From assembly GCF_019803445.1 (NCBI RefSeq), contig NZ_CP081844.1, positions 3,112,501-3,176,500 on the forward strand: DNA of 64,000 nt, written 5' to 3'. Positions 54,801 through 64,000 of this stretch are shown one piece after another. This DNA is from Caenibius sp. WL (GTDB lineage: Bacteria; Pseudomonadota; Alphaproteobacteria; Sphingomonadales; Sphingomonadaceae). The notes under the pieces were generated by a model. That model saw only the letters and a list, made by a program, of their open reading frames with translations, had not been told where the DNA came from and searched no databases. The position numbers and the translations under genes were made by a program. The stretch's first letter is position 1, and each line of letters opens with the position of its first letter.

Positions 54801-56210
54801 ATGGCCAGTGCAAAGGACATCCTCAAAAGGATCAAGGACGAGGAAATCGAGTGGGTTGACCTGCGCTTCACCGACCCCAAGGGCAAGTGGCAGCACCTCA
54901 CGATGGTTTCTTCCGTCCTCGGCGAGGATGAACTGGAAGAAGGTCTGATGTTCGACGGTTCGTCGATCGCCGGCTGGAAGACGATCAACGAATCCGACAT
55001 GATCCTCCGCCCGGACCTCGAAGCGGTCTATATCGATCCGTTCAGCGCCACGCCGATGATGATCATCTTCTGCGACATCGTCGAACCGTCGACCGGCGAA
55101 CTCTACTCGCGCGATCCGCGCTCGACCGCGAAGCGCGCCGAAGCCTTCGTCAAGGCCAGCGGCATCGGCGACACCGTCTATGTCGGCCCCGAAGCCGAAT
55201 TCTTCATGTTCGACGACGTGAAGTTCTACGACGGTTACAACGGCAACGGCTTCAAGATCGACGATATCGAACTGCCGACCAACACCAACCGCGAATACGA
55301 AGAAGGCAACCTCGGCCACCGTCCGCGCGTCAAGGGCGGCTATTTCCCGGTTGCCCCGGTCGACAGCGCCGTGGACATCCGCGGCGAAATGGTCACCACC
55401 ATGCTCGAAATGGGCCTGCCCTGCGACAAGCACCACCACGAAGTGGCCGCCGCGCAGCACGAACTGGGCATGACCTTCGGCACGCTCGTCACCACTGCCG
55501 ACCGCATGCAGATCTACAAGTACGTCGTCCACATGGTGGCGCAGGCTTACGGCAAGACCGCAACCTTCATGCCCAAGCCGATCATGGGCGACAACGGTTC
55601 GGGCATGCACACCCACATCTCGATCTGGGAAAAGGGCAAGCCGCTGTTCGCCGGTAACGGCTATGCCGGCCTTTCCGACACCTGCCTCTATTTCATCGGC
55701 GGCGTCATCAAGCACGCCAAGGCGCTGAACGCTTTCACCAACCCGACCACCAACAGCTACAAGCGTCTGGTGCCGGGCTACGAAGCCCCGGTTCTGCTGG
55801 CCTATTCGGCCCGCAACCGTTCGGCTTCCTGCCGTATTCCGTACGGCACGGGCGAAAAGGCGAAGCGCGTGGAATTCCGCTTCCCCGACGCGATGGCCAA
55901 CCCCTACCTGTGCTACGCCGCGCTGCTGATGGCCGGTCTCGACGGGATCAAGAACAAGATCCACCCGGGCGAAGCCATGGACAAGAACCTGTACGATCTG
56001 CCGCCGGCCGAACTGGCCGAAGTGCCGACCGTCTGCGGTTCGCTGCGCGAAGCTCTGGAATCGCTCAACGCCGACTATGAATTCCTGCTGGAAGGCGGCG
56101 TGTTCACCAAGGACCAGATCGATTCCTACGTCGAAATCAAGTGGGACGAAGTGCTGCGTTTCGAAACGACCCCGAGCCCGGTCGAATTCGACATGTACTA
56201 CAGCCTCTGA
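54801..56210 (+). CDS. glnA: Glutamine synthetase, type I
   Basis: The 469-aa enzyme makes glutamine from glutamate and ammonia. Signatures: [17 protein letters not shown] near the N-terminus, [11 protein letters not shown] metal site, [17 protein letters not shown], and [19 protein letters not shown]. The adenylylation Tyr is in [12 protein letters not shown] (near residue 397), so it is the GSI-beta adenylylated class. AAGGGAAAT precedes the ATG. It ends at a strong terminator. Confidence 0.98.
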   Translation: MASAKDILKRIKDEEIEWVDLRFTDPKGKWQHLTMVSSVLGEDELEEGLMFDGSSIAGWKTINESDMILRPDLEAVYIDPFSATPMMIIFCDIVEPSTGELYSRDPRSTAKRAEAFVKASGIGDTVYVGPEAEFFMFDDVKFYDGYNGNGFKIDDIELPTNTNREYEEGNLGHRPRVKGGYFPVAPVDSAVDIRGEMVTTMLEMGLPCDKHHHEVAAAQHELGMTFGTLVTTADRMQIYKYVVHMVAQAYGKTATFMPKPIMGDNGSGMHTHISIWEKGKPLFAGNGYAGLSDTCLYFIGGVIKHAKALNAFTNPTTNSYKRLVPGYEAPVLLAYSARNRSASCRIPYGTGEKAKRVEFRFPDAMANPYLCYAALLMAGLDGIKNKIHPGEAMDKNLYDLPPAELAEVPTVCGSLREALESLNADYEFLLEGGVFTKDQIDSYVEIKWDEVLRFETTPSPVEFDMYYSL

Positions 56211-56232
56211 TCCGCTGGATTACGCAATCACC

Positions 56233-56264
56233 AAGGGGGCGTCCGGGAAACCGGGCGCCCTTTT
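56233..56264 (+). terminator. Rho-independent terminator of glnA
   Basis: A stem of ten pairs, including one G-T wobble, 56237-56246 with 56251-56260, closes a GAAA tetraloop, extended by GG/AA pairs and followed by TTTT (56261-56264). Confidence 0.9.
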
Positions 56265-56340
56265 GCTTTGCGTGGTTATAAGGCTTGCAGGCAGGGATGT
56301 CCTTGGCTCTTACCCCTACCGGCCCTGCCCCAGCCCCCGC

Positions 56341-56441
56341 TCAGCCTGAGCCTGTCGAAGGCTGCTCACAACGGCAGCCCCACATTCTAGAAAGCGCTTG
56401 GCCACACCTTCGACGCGTGGCCTTCGACAAGCTCAGGCTGA
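56341..56441. repeat. REP-like inverted repeat (22-bp arms, 57-bp centre)
   Basis: The left arm (56341-56362, ending TGTCGAAGGC) and right arm (56420-56441, starting GCCTTCGACA) are reverse complements with one mismatch. The arms resemble the extragenic palindrome CTTCGACAAGCTCAGG that recurs in many bacterial genomes. It lies between glnA and the ZntB gene, not in a gene. Confidence 0.75.
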
Positions 56442-56640
56442 ACGGGAATTGAGAGTTGGCGGACAAGGACCGTTCCTGTTTGCAAACGCATCGCATTTGC
56501 CATCGGCGTTAAGGGGCAATTGCGCAGACGGCCTCTACCCACACAGCCGTCACCCTGCACAATCAGGTTCGGCATGAACGAAGGAGGATACCCCGCCCTT
56601 CCCGATTGCGGGGCCTGCGCCGTTCCTCTACTGAACCGGG

Positions 56641-57594
56641 ATGCAGGAGTTCGCCGCCATTGTCGAACAGGGTCAGGCAAAGGTGGTGCCGAGCAGCGAG
56701 GTGCTGGCCTACACCGGCCCCGGCTTCGCCTGGTTGCACGTCGAAAGCATGGAACCGCGCCTGCCCACCGATATGCGCGGCACAACCCTGCCCGAAATCG
56801 TCACCAGCGCGCTGACAGCGACCGAAACCCGTCCGCGGTGCGATGCCATCGATCACGGCGCCATTCTCAATCTGCGGGGCACCGCGCTCGAAATTCGGGA
56901 CGATTCCGATTGGCTGGTATCGATCCGCCTGTGGGTCCAACGCGACCGGATCATTTCCTTCAGCCGCACGACCTTGGGCGCGATGCCCAAAGTGCGCACC
57001 GCCTTTCTTGACGGAAAACTGGCCGATCCGGGCGATCTCGTTTCCATGCTCGCGCGCGAAATCAGCCTCGAACTCGATCCGCACGTGGCGGGATTGAGCG
57101 ATCAGCTGGACGATTGCGAAACCGAACTGGAAACCAGCAATCACTATGGCCTGCGTCGCGTGGTGGCGCAGATCCGCTCCACCGCCATTTCGCTCCGCCG
57201 CTTCGTCGCACCCGATCGCGACGCGCTCGATGCGCTCACCTCGCTCAATTTCCCCTGGCTTGCCGAGGAAGACGTGCTCCACATCCGCGAGGCGTCCGAC
57301 CGTTTCGCCCGCATGACCGAAGAACTGGAGGCGGTGCGCGAACGCGCCGCACTGGTCCATGAACAGTTGACCGATCTGCGCACCGAACTGGTCGATCAAC
57401 GCTCGCTCTATATCGCCATCGTCGCGTTCATTTTTCTGCCGTTGACGTTCATCACCGGGCTGCTGGGAATGAATGTCGAAGGCATTCCCTTTGCCCATCA
57501 TCCCCATGCTTTCTTGGGTGTGGTGCTGTTCTGCATTGTCGTCGGGCTGGTGGTTTTCGGCTGGTTCGGGGTGCGCCACTGGCTGCGGCGTTGA
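56641..57594 (+). CDS. zntB: CorA/ZntB-family metal transporter
   Basis: The 317-aa protein has an N-terminal cytoplasmic alpha/beta domain, a long helical stalk, and two C-terminal transmembrane helices. The pore motif is GMN in TGLLGMNVEGIP, close to ZntB (GxxVGGIP) rather than classical CorA. ZntB exports or imports Zn2+. The ATG at 56641 has only a weak ribosome site (CCGGG); no alternative start is in frame because of a stop just upstream. Confidence 0.86.
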   Translation: MQEFAAIVEQGQAKVVPSSEVLAYTGPGFAWLHVESMEPRLPTDMRGTTLPEIVTSALTATETRPRCDAIDHGAILNLRGTALEIRDDSDWLVSIRLWVQRDRIISFSRTTLGAMPKVRTAFLDGKLADPGDLVSMLAREISLELDPHVAGLSDQLDDCETELETSNHYGLRRVVAQIRSTAISLRRFVAPDRDALDALTSLNFPWLAEEDVLHIREASDRFARMTEELEAVRERAALVHEQLTDLRTELVDQRSLYIAIVAFIFLPLTFITGLLGMNVEGIPFAHHPHAFLGVVLFCIVVGLVVFGWFGVRHWLRR

Positions 57595-57694
57595 ATCCCC
57601 CTTCCTTCCACCCTTAGCAAGAAACCATTTTCCTACAGGCCTGTTCGTTCATTATCTGTTCCGCCTTCTGTCACGAATCAGCGAGGCGCAACCC

Positions 57695-58291
57695 ATGAAC
57701 CGCAGCGTGCTTTTCAACGCCATCCGCCGCCTGATCGGGCGCGGTTTCCGGCACAGCGAAGTGCTGGTGCTGGACAATGCCATCGACGAGATGCTGGCCC
57801 CGTCCGCCACGGCTGCGCCCATGCCCCGGCCACGCACAGCCAGTGCGGCGGGCATCGCGCTTATCCAGCGCTTCGAAGGCTGCGCCCGCCGCCGCCCGGA
57901 TGGGATGATCGCCGCCTATCCCGACCCCGGCACGGGTGGCGCCCCGTGGACCATCGGCTGGGGCGCGACCGGGCCCGGCATCGGCCCCGGCACGGTATGG
58001 ACGCAGGCGCAATGCGATGCGCGGCTGGAACAGGACATCGCCCGCCACGCCCGCGATGTGGACCGCGCGCTGGCCGATGCGCCGACCAGCCAGGCCCAGT
58101 TCGACGCGCTCGTTTCGTTTCATTTCAACACCGGCGCGATCACCCGCGCCACGCTGACCCGCAGGCATCGCGCGGGGGATCATGGCGGGGCCGCCGCCGA
58201 ATTCGCACGCTGGAACCGTGCGGGCGGGCGCGTGCTGCCGGGCCTCGTCCGCCGGCGCGAAGCGGAAACCGCGCTCTATCGCCAGGGTTGA
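57695..58291 (+). CDS. Lysozyme-like glycoside hydrolase family 24 protein
   Basis: The 198-aa protein has a C-terminal GH24 phage-type lysozyme domain (residues 50-198). The likely catalytic residues are Glu61 (RFEGC), Asp77 (YPDPGTGG) and Thr86 (WTIGWG), spaced more widely than in T4 lysozyme, as in some bacterial members. It has no clear signal peptide and a 45-residue helical N-terminus (SVLFNAIRRLIGRGF) of unknown role. No holin or phage gene is adjacent. The stop faces tamB over a terminator. Confidence 0.82.
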   Translation: MNRSVLFNAIRRLIGRGFRHSEVLVLDNAIDEMLAPSATAAPMPRPRTASAAGIALIQRFEGCARRRPDGMIAAYPDPGTGGAPWTIGWGATGPGIGPGTVWTQAQCDARLEQDIARHARDVDRALADAPTSQAQFDALVSFHFNTGAITRATLTRRHRAGDHGGAAAEFARWNRAGGRVLPGLVRRREAETALYRQG

Positions 58292-58306
58292 AGGGAAGCG
58301 AGTGAA

Positions 58307-58328
58307 GCAGGGGCCACGCGGCCCCTGC
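58307..58328. terminator. Bidirectional terminator between lysozyme and tamB
   Basis: GCAGGGGCC (58307-58315) and GGCCCCTGC (58320-58328) form a perfect stem with loop ACGC, in the short gap between the convergent genes. Confidence 0.65.
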
Positions 58329-58329
58329 C

Positions 58330-61300
58330 TCAGTAATCCTTGCTGGCCTTGATCAGCACGCTTTCACGGCCGACGGTCGAAACCGAACCCAGCAGCGAAA
58401 GCCAGCTTGTCACCCGGAATTCCAGTTGGGTGGCGCTGTATCCCCGCCCGTCCGTGATGATTTCCGCATAAAGCTTGCGGCTGAGGTACTTGCCCGCCGC
58501 GATCCCGGTGCCCTGATCGCGGGCCGGATCGGCGGCGACGATCCGCAACCGGTCAAGCCCGATGGCCGAACGCAGCTTGTTGATCGGGTCCATCCCGCCG
58601 CCGCCGCGCAGCGAAGCCAGCGCCGCGCCCAGTTGCAGCGCATCGGTGGCGCTGAGATCGCTGATCGAACCGCCGAATAGCAGCCGCGCCAGCAGTTCCT
58701 CCTCGGGCAAAGCCGGAGTGGAAGTGAACGCGATTTCCGGCTGCATCGCGTTGCCTTTCACCGTCACCCGCACCGTCAGGCCATCCACTTTCGAATCCGC
58801 CTGGATATCGAGCTGCGGGTTCGGAGGCCGGGTGGCATCGAACGCGATGCGGCCGCGCGTCAGATCGAACGCACGCCCGGCAAATTCGTAAGTGCCGCGT
58901 ATCATGTCCGCGCGCCCGCCGATGCGCATGTCGCTGGTGGTGCCGCGCAGGGCGATATTGGCCCCCCATTCGCTGTCCAGCCCCATGCCGCGCACGAACA
59001 GGCGGTTGTTGCCCTGCGCGTCGATGAGATAACGCCATGGCTCGGAGCGCCGTTGCCGCGGGGCCGCATCGGCCGCCATGTTGATTTCGCGGGTGGGGAT
59101 ATTGGGCAGTTCGGCAGCCGCCGACATCGATCCCAGTTTCCAGTTCGCTTCCTTGATATCCAGCCGGCCCGCGATCGTGCCGCCGATGCCGTTGGAAACG
59201 ATCCGCAGCGGCCCGGTGACAGTGGCCGACATATCCTTGCGGTTCAGCACTTGCGCGTTGACCGCCGCCAGCCTGATATCCATGACCGGTCCGTGCTGGT
59301 CCAGCCCGCCGATATCGATCGTGCCGCTGCCGCTGACTCTGCCGCCGTTGCGCGCTTGCCCGGCAAAGCTGGACAGCAGCAGGCGCGACCCCGCGAAGGT
59401 GCCCCGCGCCCGGATATTGCGGACATCGGTGCCGGTGAGCGAGCTACGGAAGCGCAGGTCGTCACCCGACAGCGAGCCCCGCACGCTCGGATTCCCGAGC
59501 GTCCCGGTAACATCGGCGGCCACATCGAGCGGGCCGGTGAGATCGAAGGCATCAAGCGCCGCCAGCCGCCAGAGTGATTCCGCCGGGCCGCCATAGCGAA
59601 GCTGCGCGAACAGCGCGCCGCGATTGAGCCGTTCCATCAGCCCGCCCATGCGCGGCAATCCGCTGATCCGGGCCTGCAACCGGCCGCGCCGCGCGCCGCC
59701 TTCGCGAACGGCCGCGCGCGCCTGTAATTCACGCTCGGACAAGTCGGCAACGAGGTAGAAATCGATCGGGCGCGAGGTCAGCACAAGCCCCGAACGGCTC
59801 AGCCCCTTGATCTGCAAGCGGCCCTGCCCGGTGGGCGGCGCGTTCGGCTTGGCATGGTAATCAACCACGCCTGAAACCTTGCCTTCGAGGCTCATATCGG
59901 TGAACGCGATATCGAGCACCGAAAGCGACATGTCCGCCAGTTGCAGCTTGAGATCGGTCGGCCCGTTGCCGCCGAACCGGCCCTGCGCGATAGCGATGCC
60001 ATCGCCATAGGACACCTGCGTCGGCGCCAGCGCCCAGCCGCCGCCCCGCTGCTTGGTCAGGATCGCGCGGCGCGGCATGGTGATCGGGTGATCGGCGAAT
60101 TCGCCTTGGGCGAGCAGCGCGATCTGTTCGGGCGTGGTGGTGCCCTGCAACTGCAGGCTGAAGCGCACGCCCCGCCGCCCGGCGAGCGAGGCATTGAACG
60201 TGCCCCGGCCATCGACGATGGATGCCTTGGCCGCCAGCCGTCCGACGAACACCTGCCCGTAGCTGATGCCCTGCGCAAAGATCGACCCGTTGGCCTGCGT
60301 CGAATTGCCGCCGATGATGCCCGTGGCCTCGATCTTGGCCGAGCGGATGCTCAGCGGGGTCGCCCCGGCGAAGCGGGCGTTGCGCGCCGCCAGATTGACA
60401 TCGAAGCCCTGCCCGCCGCCACGCGGGGCGAGCCCGATCGTCCCGTCCAGCCCGCCGCCCGTCAGCGCTAGATTGCCCGTGGCCCCGCCGTCACCCAGCG
60501 TCAGCACGCCGCTGACATTGGTCTGCGATACCGCCATTTTGGCGATTTCGATCCGCGTGGGCCCCTTGGTGGGCATGAACAGGTTGAGCCGCCCATCGAA
60601 CGGGCCAAGCATCGACTGGCCCTTGGTATCGATGCCGAACCCGTCGGCAATCGGGGCCAGCGCGACGCGCACATCCTTGAGCCCGGCAGCAGGCAAGGGA
60701 TCGGCGAAGACCAGCACCGCGCGCGGCCCGTCATCCGCCATCGAGGCATCGACCGTGAACGGCCCATAATCGGTGTGGCGGCCGGAACCGACCACTTTGG
60801 TGGTGCCGTTGGCTACGCTGCCATCCATCCGCAGAACCAGCTTGTTGGCGTCGAGCGCGACTTTCTGGAACAGCAGAGGTTGCTTGCTGCCCATCGCCAC
60901 CCCGCCGCGGAAGCGGATGTTGCCGCCGGTTACCGTTGTCAGCGTTTCGTTGGCGATGCGCGGCATGTTGCCCGCGAAATTGGCCCGCACCATCCAGTCG
61001 CCATACGTCGTGACTTTGGCGATGATCTTGGCATGGCCGTTGAGCGTGCCAAGGTTTTCCAGCGCGATACCGCGCGCGTTGACCGGCCCGGCAATGGCAT
61101 AGCCGCCCTTGGCGACATCCCCGCGCACCGCCAGCTGGGCATCCAGCCCCTGGAACGCGAGCTTCAGATTCGAGGAGGTGAGCTGATCCCCCGTCAGTTG
61201 CACGATCCCGTTGGCGCGCCCGTTCACCAGCCGGGGATCGAGCATGGCGTTACCGGTGACGATTTTCGCGGCGGTGAGATTGAGCGGCAGAGTCCATGTC

Positions 61301-62520
61301 TTGCCGTCATACGTCAGCGTGCCCTGCTGCTTGACCCCGGCCAGTTGCGTGGCGCCCGACACCAGCCGGTCGATCTGCACGCTATGCGGAACAGTCAGAT
61401 CGCGGAACGGACCATCGAGATCGACAGTGAACCGCGCCCCTTCCAGCTTCATATCGGCGCCCAGCGCATCGGAACGCGTCAGCGCACCCGCGATCTTGAG
61501 CCCGTTGGCCCGGTTGGTCCCGAGATCGAGCCCGCCATCGGCCTTGAGCTCGACCGCCCGGCCCTGAACCCGTGCCGCGCCGGTGATGACGCTGTTTTCG
61601 AGCCGCCCGAAAACCCCCAGGCCGACCTTTTCGCCCAGAAGATCCTTGGGCAGACCGGCGATCAGCTTGCCGGGGAACACCTGCCCCAGCGCGCCATAGA
61701 GGCCTTCCTTGTTGCTCAGTTCGAACGCGGCCAGCCGTTCGTTATCGTGGCGGGCCAGGAACGCGCCTTTCCAGTCGGTCCAGGTCCCTTTGCCCACCAG
61801 CCGCAGCGAAAGATCCTTCTTCGCCCCGGCCATTTCGGCCAGCAACCCGCCCGCAGGCGCGTGATAATCGAGATCGGCCTGGAACCGGTCGCGTTCGGGA
61901 AACGCGTCGAGCAGCGCATGGATACGGTCCGAACCGCCCAGCTTGCCGTCCACTTTCAGATAGGCGCGGCGATCCTGTTTCAGCGCTTCGGCATAGAGAT
62001 CGACCCGCCGCCTTTCGCCCAGCACCTCTTCGGCGACAATGAAGTTTTCGAGCCGGAACTTGTCCACCCGGATATCGAAATCGGGCAGCCACGGCGCATC
62101 GGGATCGCCCGGTTTCAATTCGGGCACGCGCAGCAAAGTGCCGCGCCGCGCGGTCAGCTCGCGAATATCCAGCCCGCTGAAGAACCAGTTGAACGGTCGC
62201 CAGTCCAGATCGGCCTCCGGCACGGTGACGAACGCCCCTTTCGGGTCCGACAACGTCAGCTTGCGCAGTGTCAACCGGCTGTAGAGCGAACCTTCGATCC
62301 GCCCGATCTTGATCCGCAGGCCGTTTTCCGGCTGCAACGCGGCGATCCGGTCGGCCACGAACCGATGGCCGATGGGCGTGTCGAGCAACAGCGCCGACAC
62401 CAGCATCGCGCCCACCACCAGTGCGACGATGCGCGTCGTCCAGTAGCGCCAGAGCGACCGGCGGCGCGGCGGCGGCGCGGTTTCTTCCTCCGGAATTTCG
62501 GCGGACGTGGCGTCGTTCAT
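58330..62520 (-). CDS. tamB: Translocation and assembly module protein TamB
   Basis: The 1396-aa protein has an N-terminal signal-anchor (near residues 29-48, IVALVVGAMLVSALLL) and a very long beta-helical body. The C-terminal TamB/DUF490 domain ends with RVTSWLSLLGSVSTVGRESVLIK. It is a periplasm-spanning lipid/OMP-assembly protein that partners TamA in the outer membrane. The ATG shares one base with the tamA stop (TGATG), so the pair is co-translated. Size and topology match the AsmA/TamB family. Confidence 0.94.
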   Translation of the reverse strand: MNDATSAEIPEEETAPPPRRRSLWRYWTTRIVALVVGAMLVSALLLDTPIGHRFVADRIAALQPENGLRIKIGRIEGSLYSRLTLRKLTLSDPKGAFVTVPEADLDWRPFNWFFSGLDIRELTARRGTLLRVPELKPGDPDAPWLPDFDIRVDKFRLENFIVAEEVLGERRRVDLYAEALKQDRRAYLKVDGKLGGSDRIHALLDAFPERDRFQADLDYHAPAGGLLAEMAGAKKDLSLRLVGKGTWTDWKGAFLARHDNERLAAFELSNKEGLYGALGQVFPGKLIAGLPKDLLGEKVGLGVFGRLENSVITGAARVQGRAVELKADGGLDLGTNRANGLKIAGALTRSDALGADMKLEGARFTVDLDGPFRDLTVPHSVQIDRLVSGATQLAGVKQQGTLTYDGKTWTLPLNLTAAKIVTGNAMLDPRLVNGRANGIVQLTGDQLTSSNLKLAFQGLDAQLAVRGDVAKGGYAIAGPVNARGIALENLGTLNGHAKIIAKVTTYGDWMVRANFAGNMPRIANETLTTVTGGNIRFRGGVAMGSKQPLLFQKVALDANKLVLRMDGSVANGTTKVVGSGRHTDYGPFTVDASMADDGPRAVLVFADPLPAAGLKDVRVALAPIADGFGIDTKGQSMLGPFDGRLNLFMPTKGPTRIEIAKMAVSQTNVSGVLTLGDGGATGNLALTGGGLDGTIGLAPRGGGQGFDVNLAARNARFAGATPLSIRSAKIEATGIIGGNSTQANGSIFAQGISYGQVFVGRLAAKASIVDGRGTFNASLAGRRGVRFSLQLQGTTTPEQIALLAQGEFADHPITMPRRAILTKQRGGGWALAPTQVSYGDGIAIAQGRFGGNGPTDLKLQLADMSLSVLDIAFTDMSLEGKVSGVVDYHAKPNAPPTGQGRLQIKGLSRSGLVLTSRPIDFYLVADLSERELQARAAVREGGARRGRLQARISGLPRMGGLMERLNRGALFAQLRYGGPAESLWRLAALDAFDLTGPLDVAADVTGTLGNPSVRGSLSGDDLRFRSSLTGTDVRNIRARGTFAGSRLLLSSFAGQARNGGRVSGSGTIDIGGLDQHGPVMDIRLAAVNAQVLNRKDMSATVTGPLRIVSNGIGGTIAGRLDIKEANWKLGSMSAAAELPNIPTREINMAADAAPRQRRSEPWRYLIDAQGNNRLFVRGMGLDSEWGANIALRGTTSDMRIGGRADMIRGTYEFAGRAFDLTRGRIAFDATRPPNPQLDIQADSKVDGLTVRVTVKGNAMQPEIAFTSTPALPEEELLARLLFGGSISDLSATDALQLGAALASLRGGGGMDPINKLRSAIGLDRLRIVAADPARDQGTGIAAGKYLSRKLYAEIITDGRGYSATQLEFRVTSWLSLLGSVSTVGRESVLIKASKDY

Positions 62521-64000
62521 CAGAAAGCCTGCCCCAGACCGACATAGACCGCCACGGGCGGATCGCCCTTGCGGCGATTGAGCGGTGTGGCCACGTCGAG
62601 CCGGATCGGCCCGAAGCTGGTGTTGTAGCGCACACCGATGCCCGCGCCGAATTGCAGCCCGCTCAGGCTCGGCGTGGCATCGCGGCCCACAGCGCCGGCG
62701 TCGATGAACGGAACCACCGACAGCGCCCCGCCGAACATGCCGGTCTTCACCCGCGCTTCGAGCGAGAATTCAACCAGCGAACGCCCGCCGCTCGGATCGT
62801 TCTCATCGTTGCGCGGACCGACCCCCTGATAGCTGTAGCCCCGCACCGATCCGCCACCGCCCGCGTAGAGCCGCCGGGACAGCGCGATATTGTCCACCGG
62901 GGTGCCGAAGATCGAAGCGACCTTGGCCCGGCCCGCCAGCACCGTCTTGCTGCCGATGGAGAAATAGCCGCTCATATCCACCTGCGTGCGGATGTAAGTG
63001 GATTTCTGCTTGGACTGCACCGAAATCTCCGGCGAAACGCGCGCGTTGATCCGGAAGCCCTTCGTCGGATCGAGCAGGCTGTCGCTGGTGTCGATACCGA
63101 TGCCCAGCGGTAGAGCGCCGATGAAATAGGTCATCCGGCCATCAGACGCGTTGGGCGCCTTTTCATCGGTGGCAAGGATTTCGAACCCGGCGCTCCAGGT
63201 GAACGGCTTCTGGAACAGCAGCGTGCTGACGCGTTCGTACGTGCCCGTGACAGAGGCCGTGCGCGCATCGTAGGCATCGCGCTTGATCGTGGTCACATAG
63301 GCGTCCAACGTCAGAATCCGGTCACGCCCGAGGAAATTGTTCCGGCGGAACGTCACCCCGGCAAGCTGTTCGCGCGTGCCCGCCACACCCCGGACCCGCA
63401 GCGAGCCTTCGGGCGGGAACAGGTTGCGGTGTTCCCAACTCGCCTCGGCGCGGAAACCTTCGCCCGTGCCATAGCCCACCGCGCCGGAAATCGTCCGCAG
63501 CGGGGCCTTGGTCAGCCCGACATCCATGTCCACCACGCCCGGTTCGGTGCCGTTGGGGGCCTGCGTTTCGCGCGGGGTGATAGTGATAGTGGAAACGAGC
63601 CCGGTGGCGACGATGGCGCTGCGCAGGTCCATCTCGTCGCTGCGGCGGTAGATTTCGCCCGGCTTGAACCGCGCGATGCGTTGCAGATGGCGGCTGGAAA
63701 GGAATTTCGGGTCATCGCTGTTGATCGCGCCGAAACGATACTTCCCGCCATGCGTGACCGGCAGAGTCAGATCGCCTTCCTGGCGGTCATGATCGATCAG
63801 CAGATCGGGTTCGCCGATCTTGGCGAACGGATAGCCGTTTTCGCCCAGCGCCTTGTCCAGATCGGCGTTTTCCTCAACGATCTTGTCGGCCAGCACCGGA
63901 TCGCCCGGCCAGATTTCGTAAGCCTTGCGCAGAGCGTCGTGATCGGGCGCCAGCGCCAGATCGCCGAGCGCGATCGCACCGAAGCGGTACTGTTTGCCCG
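62520..64000 (-). CDS. tamA: BamA/TamA-family outer membrane protein, N-terminus beyond right edge
   Basis: The visible 493 codons lack the N-terminus. They cover POTRA repeats (ALGENGYPFAKIGEPDLL, GEIYRRSDEMDLRSAI) and the C-terminal 16-strand barrel of the Omp85/TamA family, with the conserved GGGGSVRGYSYQGVGPR loop that contacts the barrel interior and the final FGPIRLDVATPLNRR strand. TamA with TamB helps fold autotransporters and supports outer membrane lipid homeostasis. The real start lies beyond base 64000; a GTG at 63896 is internal. Confidence 0.92.
   Translation of the reverse strand, partial: GKQYRFGAIALGDLALAPDHDALRKAYEIWPGDPVLADKIVEENADLDKALGENGYPFAKIGEPDLLIDHDRQEGDLTLPVTHGGKYRFGAINSDDPKFLSSRHLQRIARFKPGEIYRRSDEMDLRSAIVATGLVSTITITPRETQAPNGTEPGVVDMDVGLTKAPLRTISGAVGYGTGEGFRAEASWEHRNLFPPEGSLRVRGVAGTREQLAGVTFRRNNFLGRDRILTLDAYVTTIKRDAYDARTASVTGTYERVSTLLFQKPFTWSAGFEILATDEKAPNASDGRMTYFIGALPLGIGIDTSDSLLDPTKGFRINARVSPEISVQSKQKSTYIRTQVDMSGYFSIGSKTVLAGRAKVASIFGTPVDNIALSRRLYAGGGGSVRGYSYQGVGPRNDENDPSGGRSLVEFSLEARVKTGMFGGALSVVPFIDAGAVGRDATPSLSGLQFGAGIGVRYNTSFGPIRLDVATPLNRRKGDPPVAVYVGLGQAF

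Larger units (their letters stand above)
56211..56640. other. 430-bp intergenic region between glnA and the zntB-like gene
   Basis: It holds the glnA terminator, the REP-like inverted repeat, and a CCCCGC (56591-56596) / GCGGGG (56608-56613) inverted repeat after an AAGGAGG stretch (56581-56587). No gene is supported; an in-frame TGA at 56632 rules out a longer zntB. Confidence 0.6.

Noticed and set aside
56574-56640. Leader peptide before zntB starting at ATG 56574
   Set aside because: It stays open into zntB in another frame and has no supporting ribosome site; not enough evidence.
57695-58291. Prophage around the lysozyme gene
   Set aside because: Neighbours are a metal transporter and tamB; no structural, integrase or holin genes are visible.
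60775-62547. 590-codon rightward frame opposite tamB
   Set aside because: Shadow of the tamB gene; no domains.

Overview
The window looks like chromosomal DNA of a GC-rich alphaproteobacterium, most likely a member of the Sphingomonadales. The reasons are the gene families and their order: an uninterrupted mraZ-to-ftsZ division and cell-wall cluster of alphaproteobacterial type, the cobA / DUF2849 / sulfite reductase / DUF934 / cysH sulfur cassette, a BTLCP transglutaminase-like protease, a type-2 ArgC and a TamA-TamB pair. There are no rRNA genes, CRISPR arrays, transposases or prophage modules. One tRNA (Ala, CGC) is present.

Layout. 1-5.7 kb is an accessory-looking catabolic cluster. A regulator made of two fused TetR units is read leftward off the edge. 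A perfect 11-bp inverted repeat sits next to a -35-like box, followed by a Coq4-family protein with an intact HDxxH-x11-E motif, translationally coupled to a large N-acyl-D-amino-acid-deacylase-like amidohydrolase. A divergent NTF2-like / crotonase-family pair follows. 5.7-11.1 kb holds an AI-2E-family permease, queF, a proline-rich membrane protein, and metC overlapping an MscS channel gene. 11.2-15.1 kb is the assimilatory sulfate/sulfite reduction operon with all five genes overlapping. 15.2-23.1 kb holds tatA, a BTLCP protease, obgE-proB-epimerase, the tRNA, a polyproline lipoprotein, a Bax-inhibitor-1 family protein, proC and a YbjN protein.

23.2-44.3 kb is read entirely leftward. It is the dcw cluster mraZ-rsmH-ftsL-ftsI-murE-murF-mraY-murD-ftsW-murG-murC-murB-ddl-ftsQ-ftsA-ftsZ, followed by a TPR/SPOR protein. 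Twelve successive junctions from mraZ to ddl overlap by 1 or 4 nt. A 385-bp control region upstream of mraZ contains GGG(A) repeats at about one helical turn, candidate MraZ boxes.

44.7-54.1 kb is mixed housekeeping: a DUF4350/GldG-like protein with a small membrane partner, cysteine synthase, an adrenodoxin-type ferredoxin, an AlkA-type glycosylase, PhhB, CcmA-CcmB, methionine aminopeptidase, a DUF3298-type lipoprotein, an M17 aminopeptidase, a stand-alone SH3 protein and argC. 54.1-58.3 kb carries a PII gene and glnA behind a sigma-54-like promoter, a REP-like inverted repeat, a ZntB/CorA transporter and a GH24 lysozyme. 58.3-64 kb is tamB and the C-terminal part of tamA, which runs off the right edge.

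The most novel candidate is the first 5.7 kb: a Coq4 homologue outside any ubiquinone context, coupled to an amidohydrolase and apparently controlled by a tandem TetR repressor. All functional statements rest on reading motifs by eye; no database search was possible. Several starts were moved from the longest reading frame to sites supported by a ribosome-binding site or by stop/start overlap.
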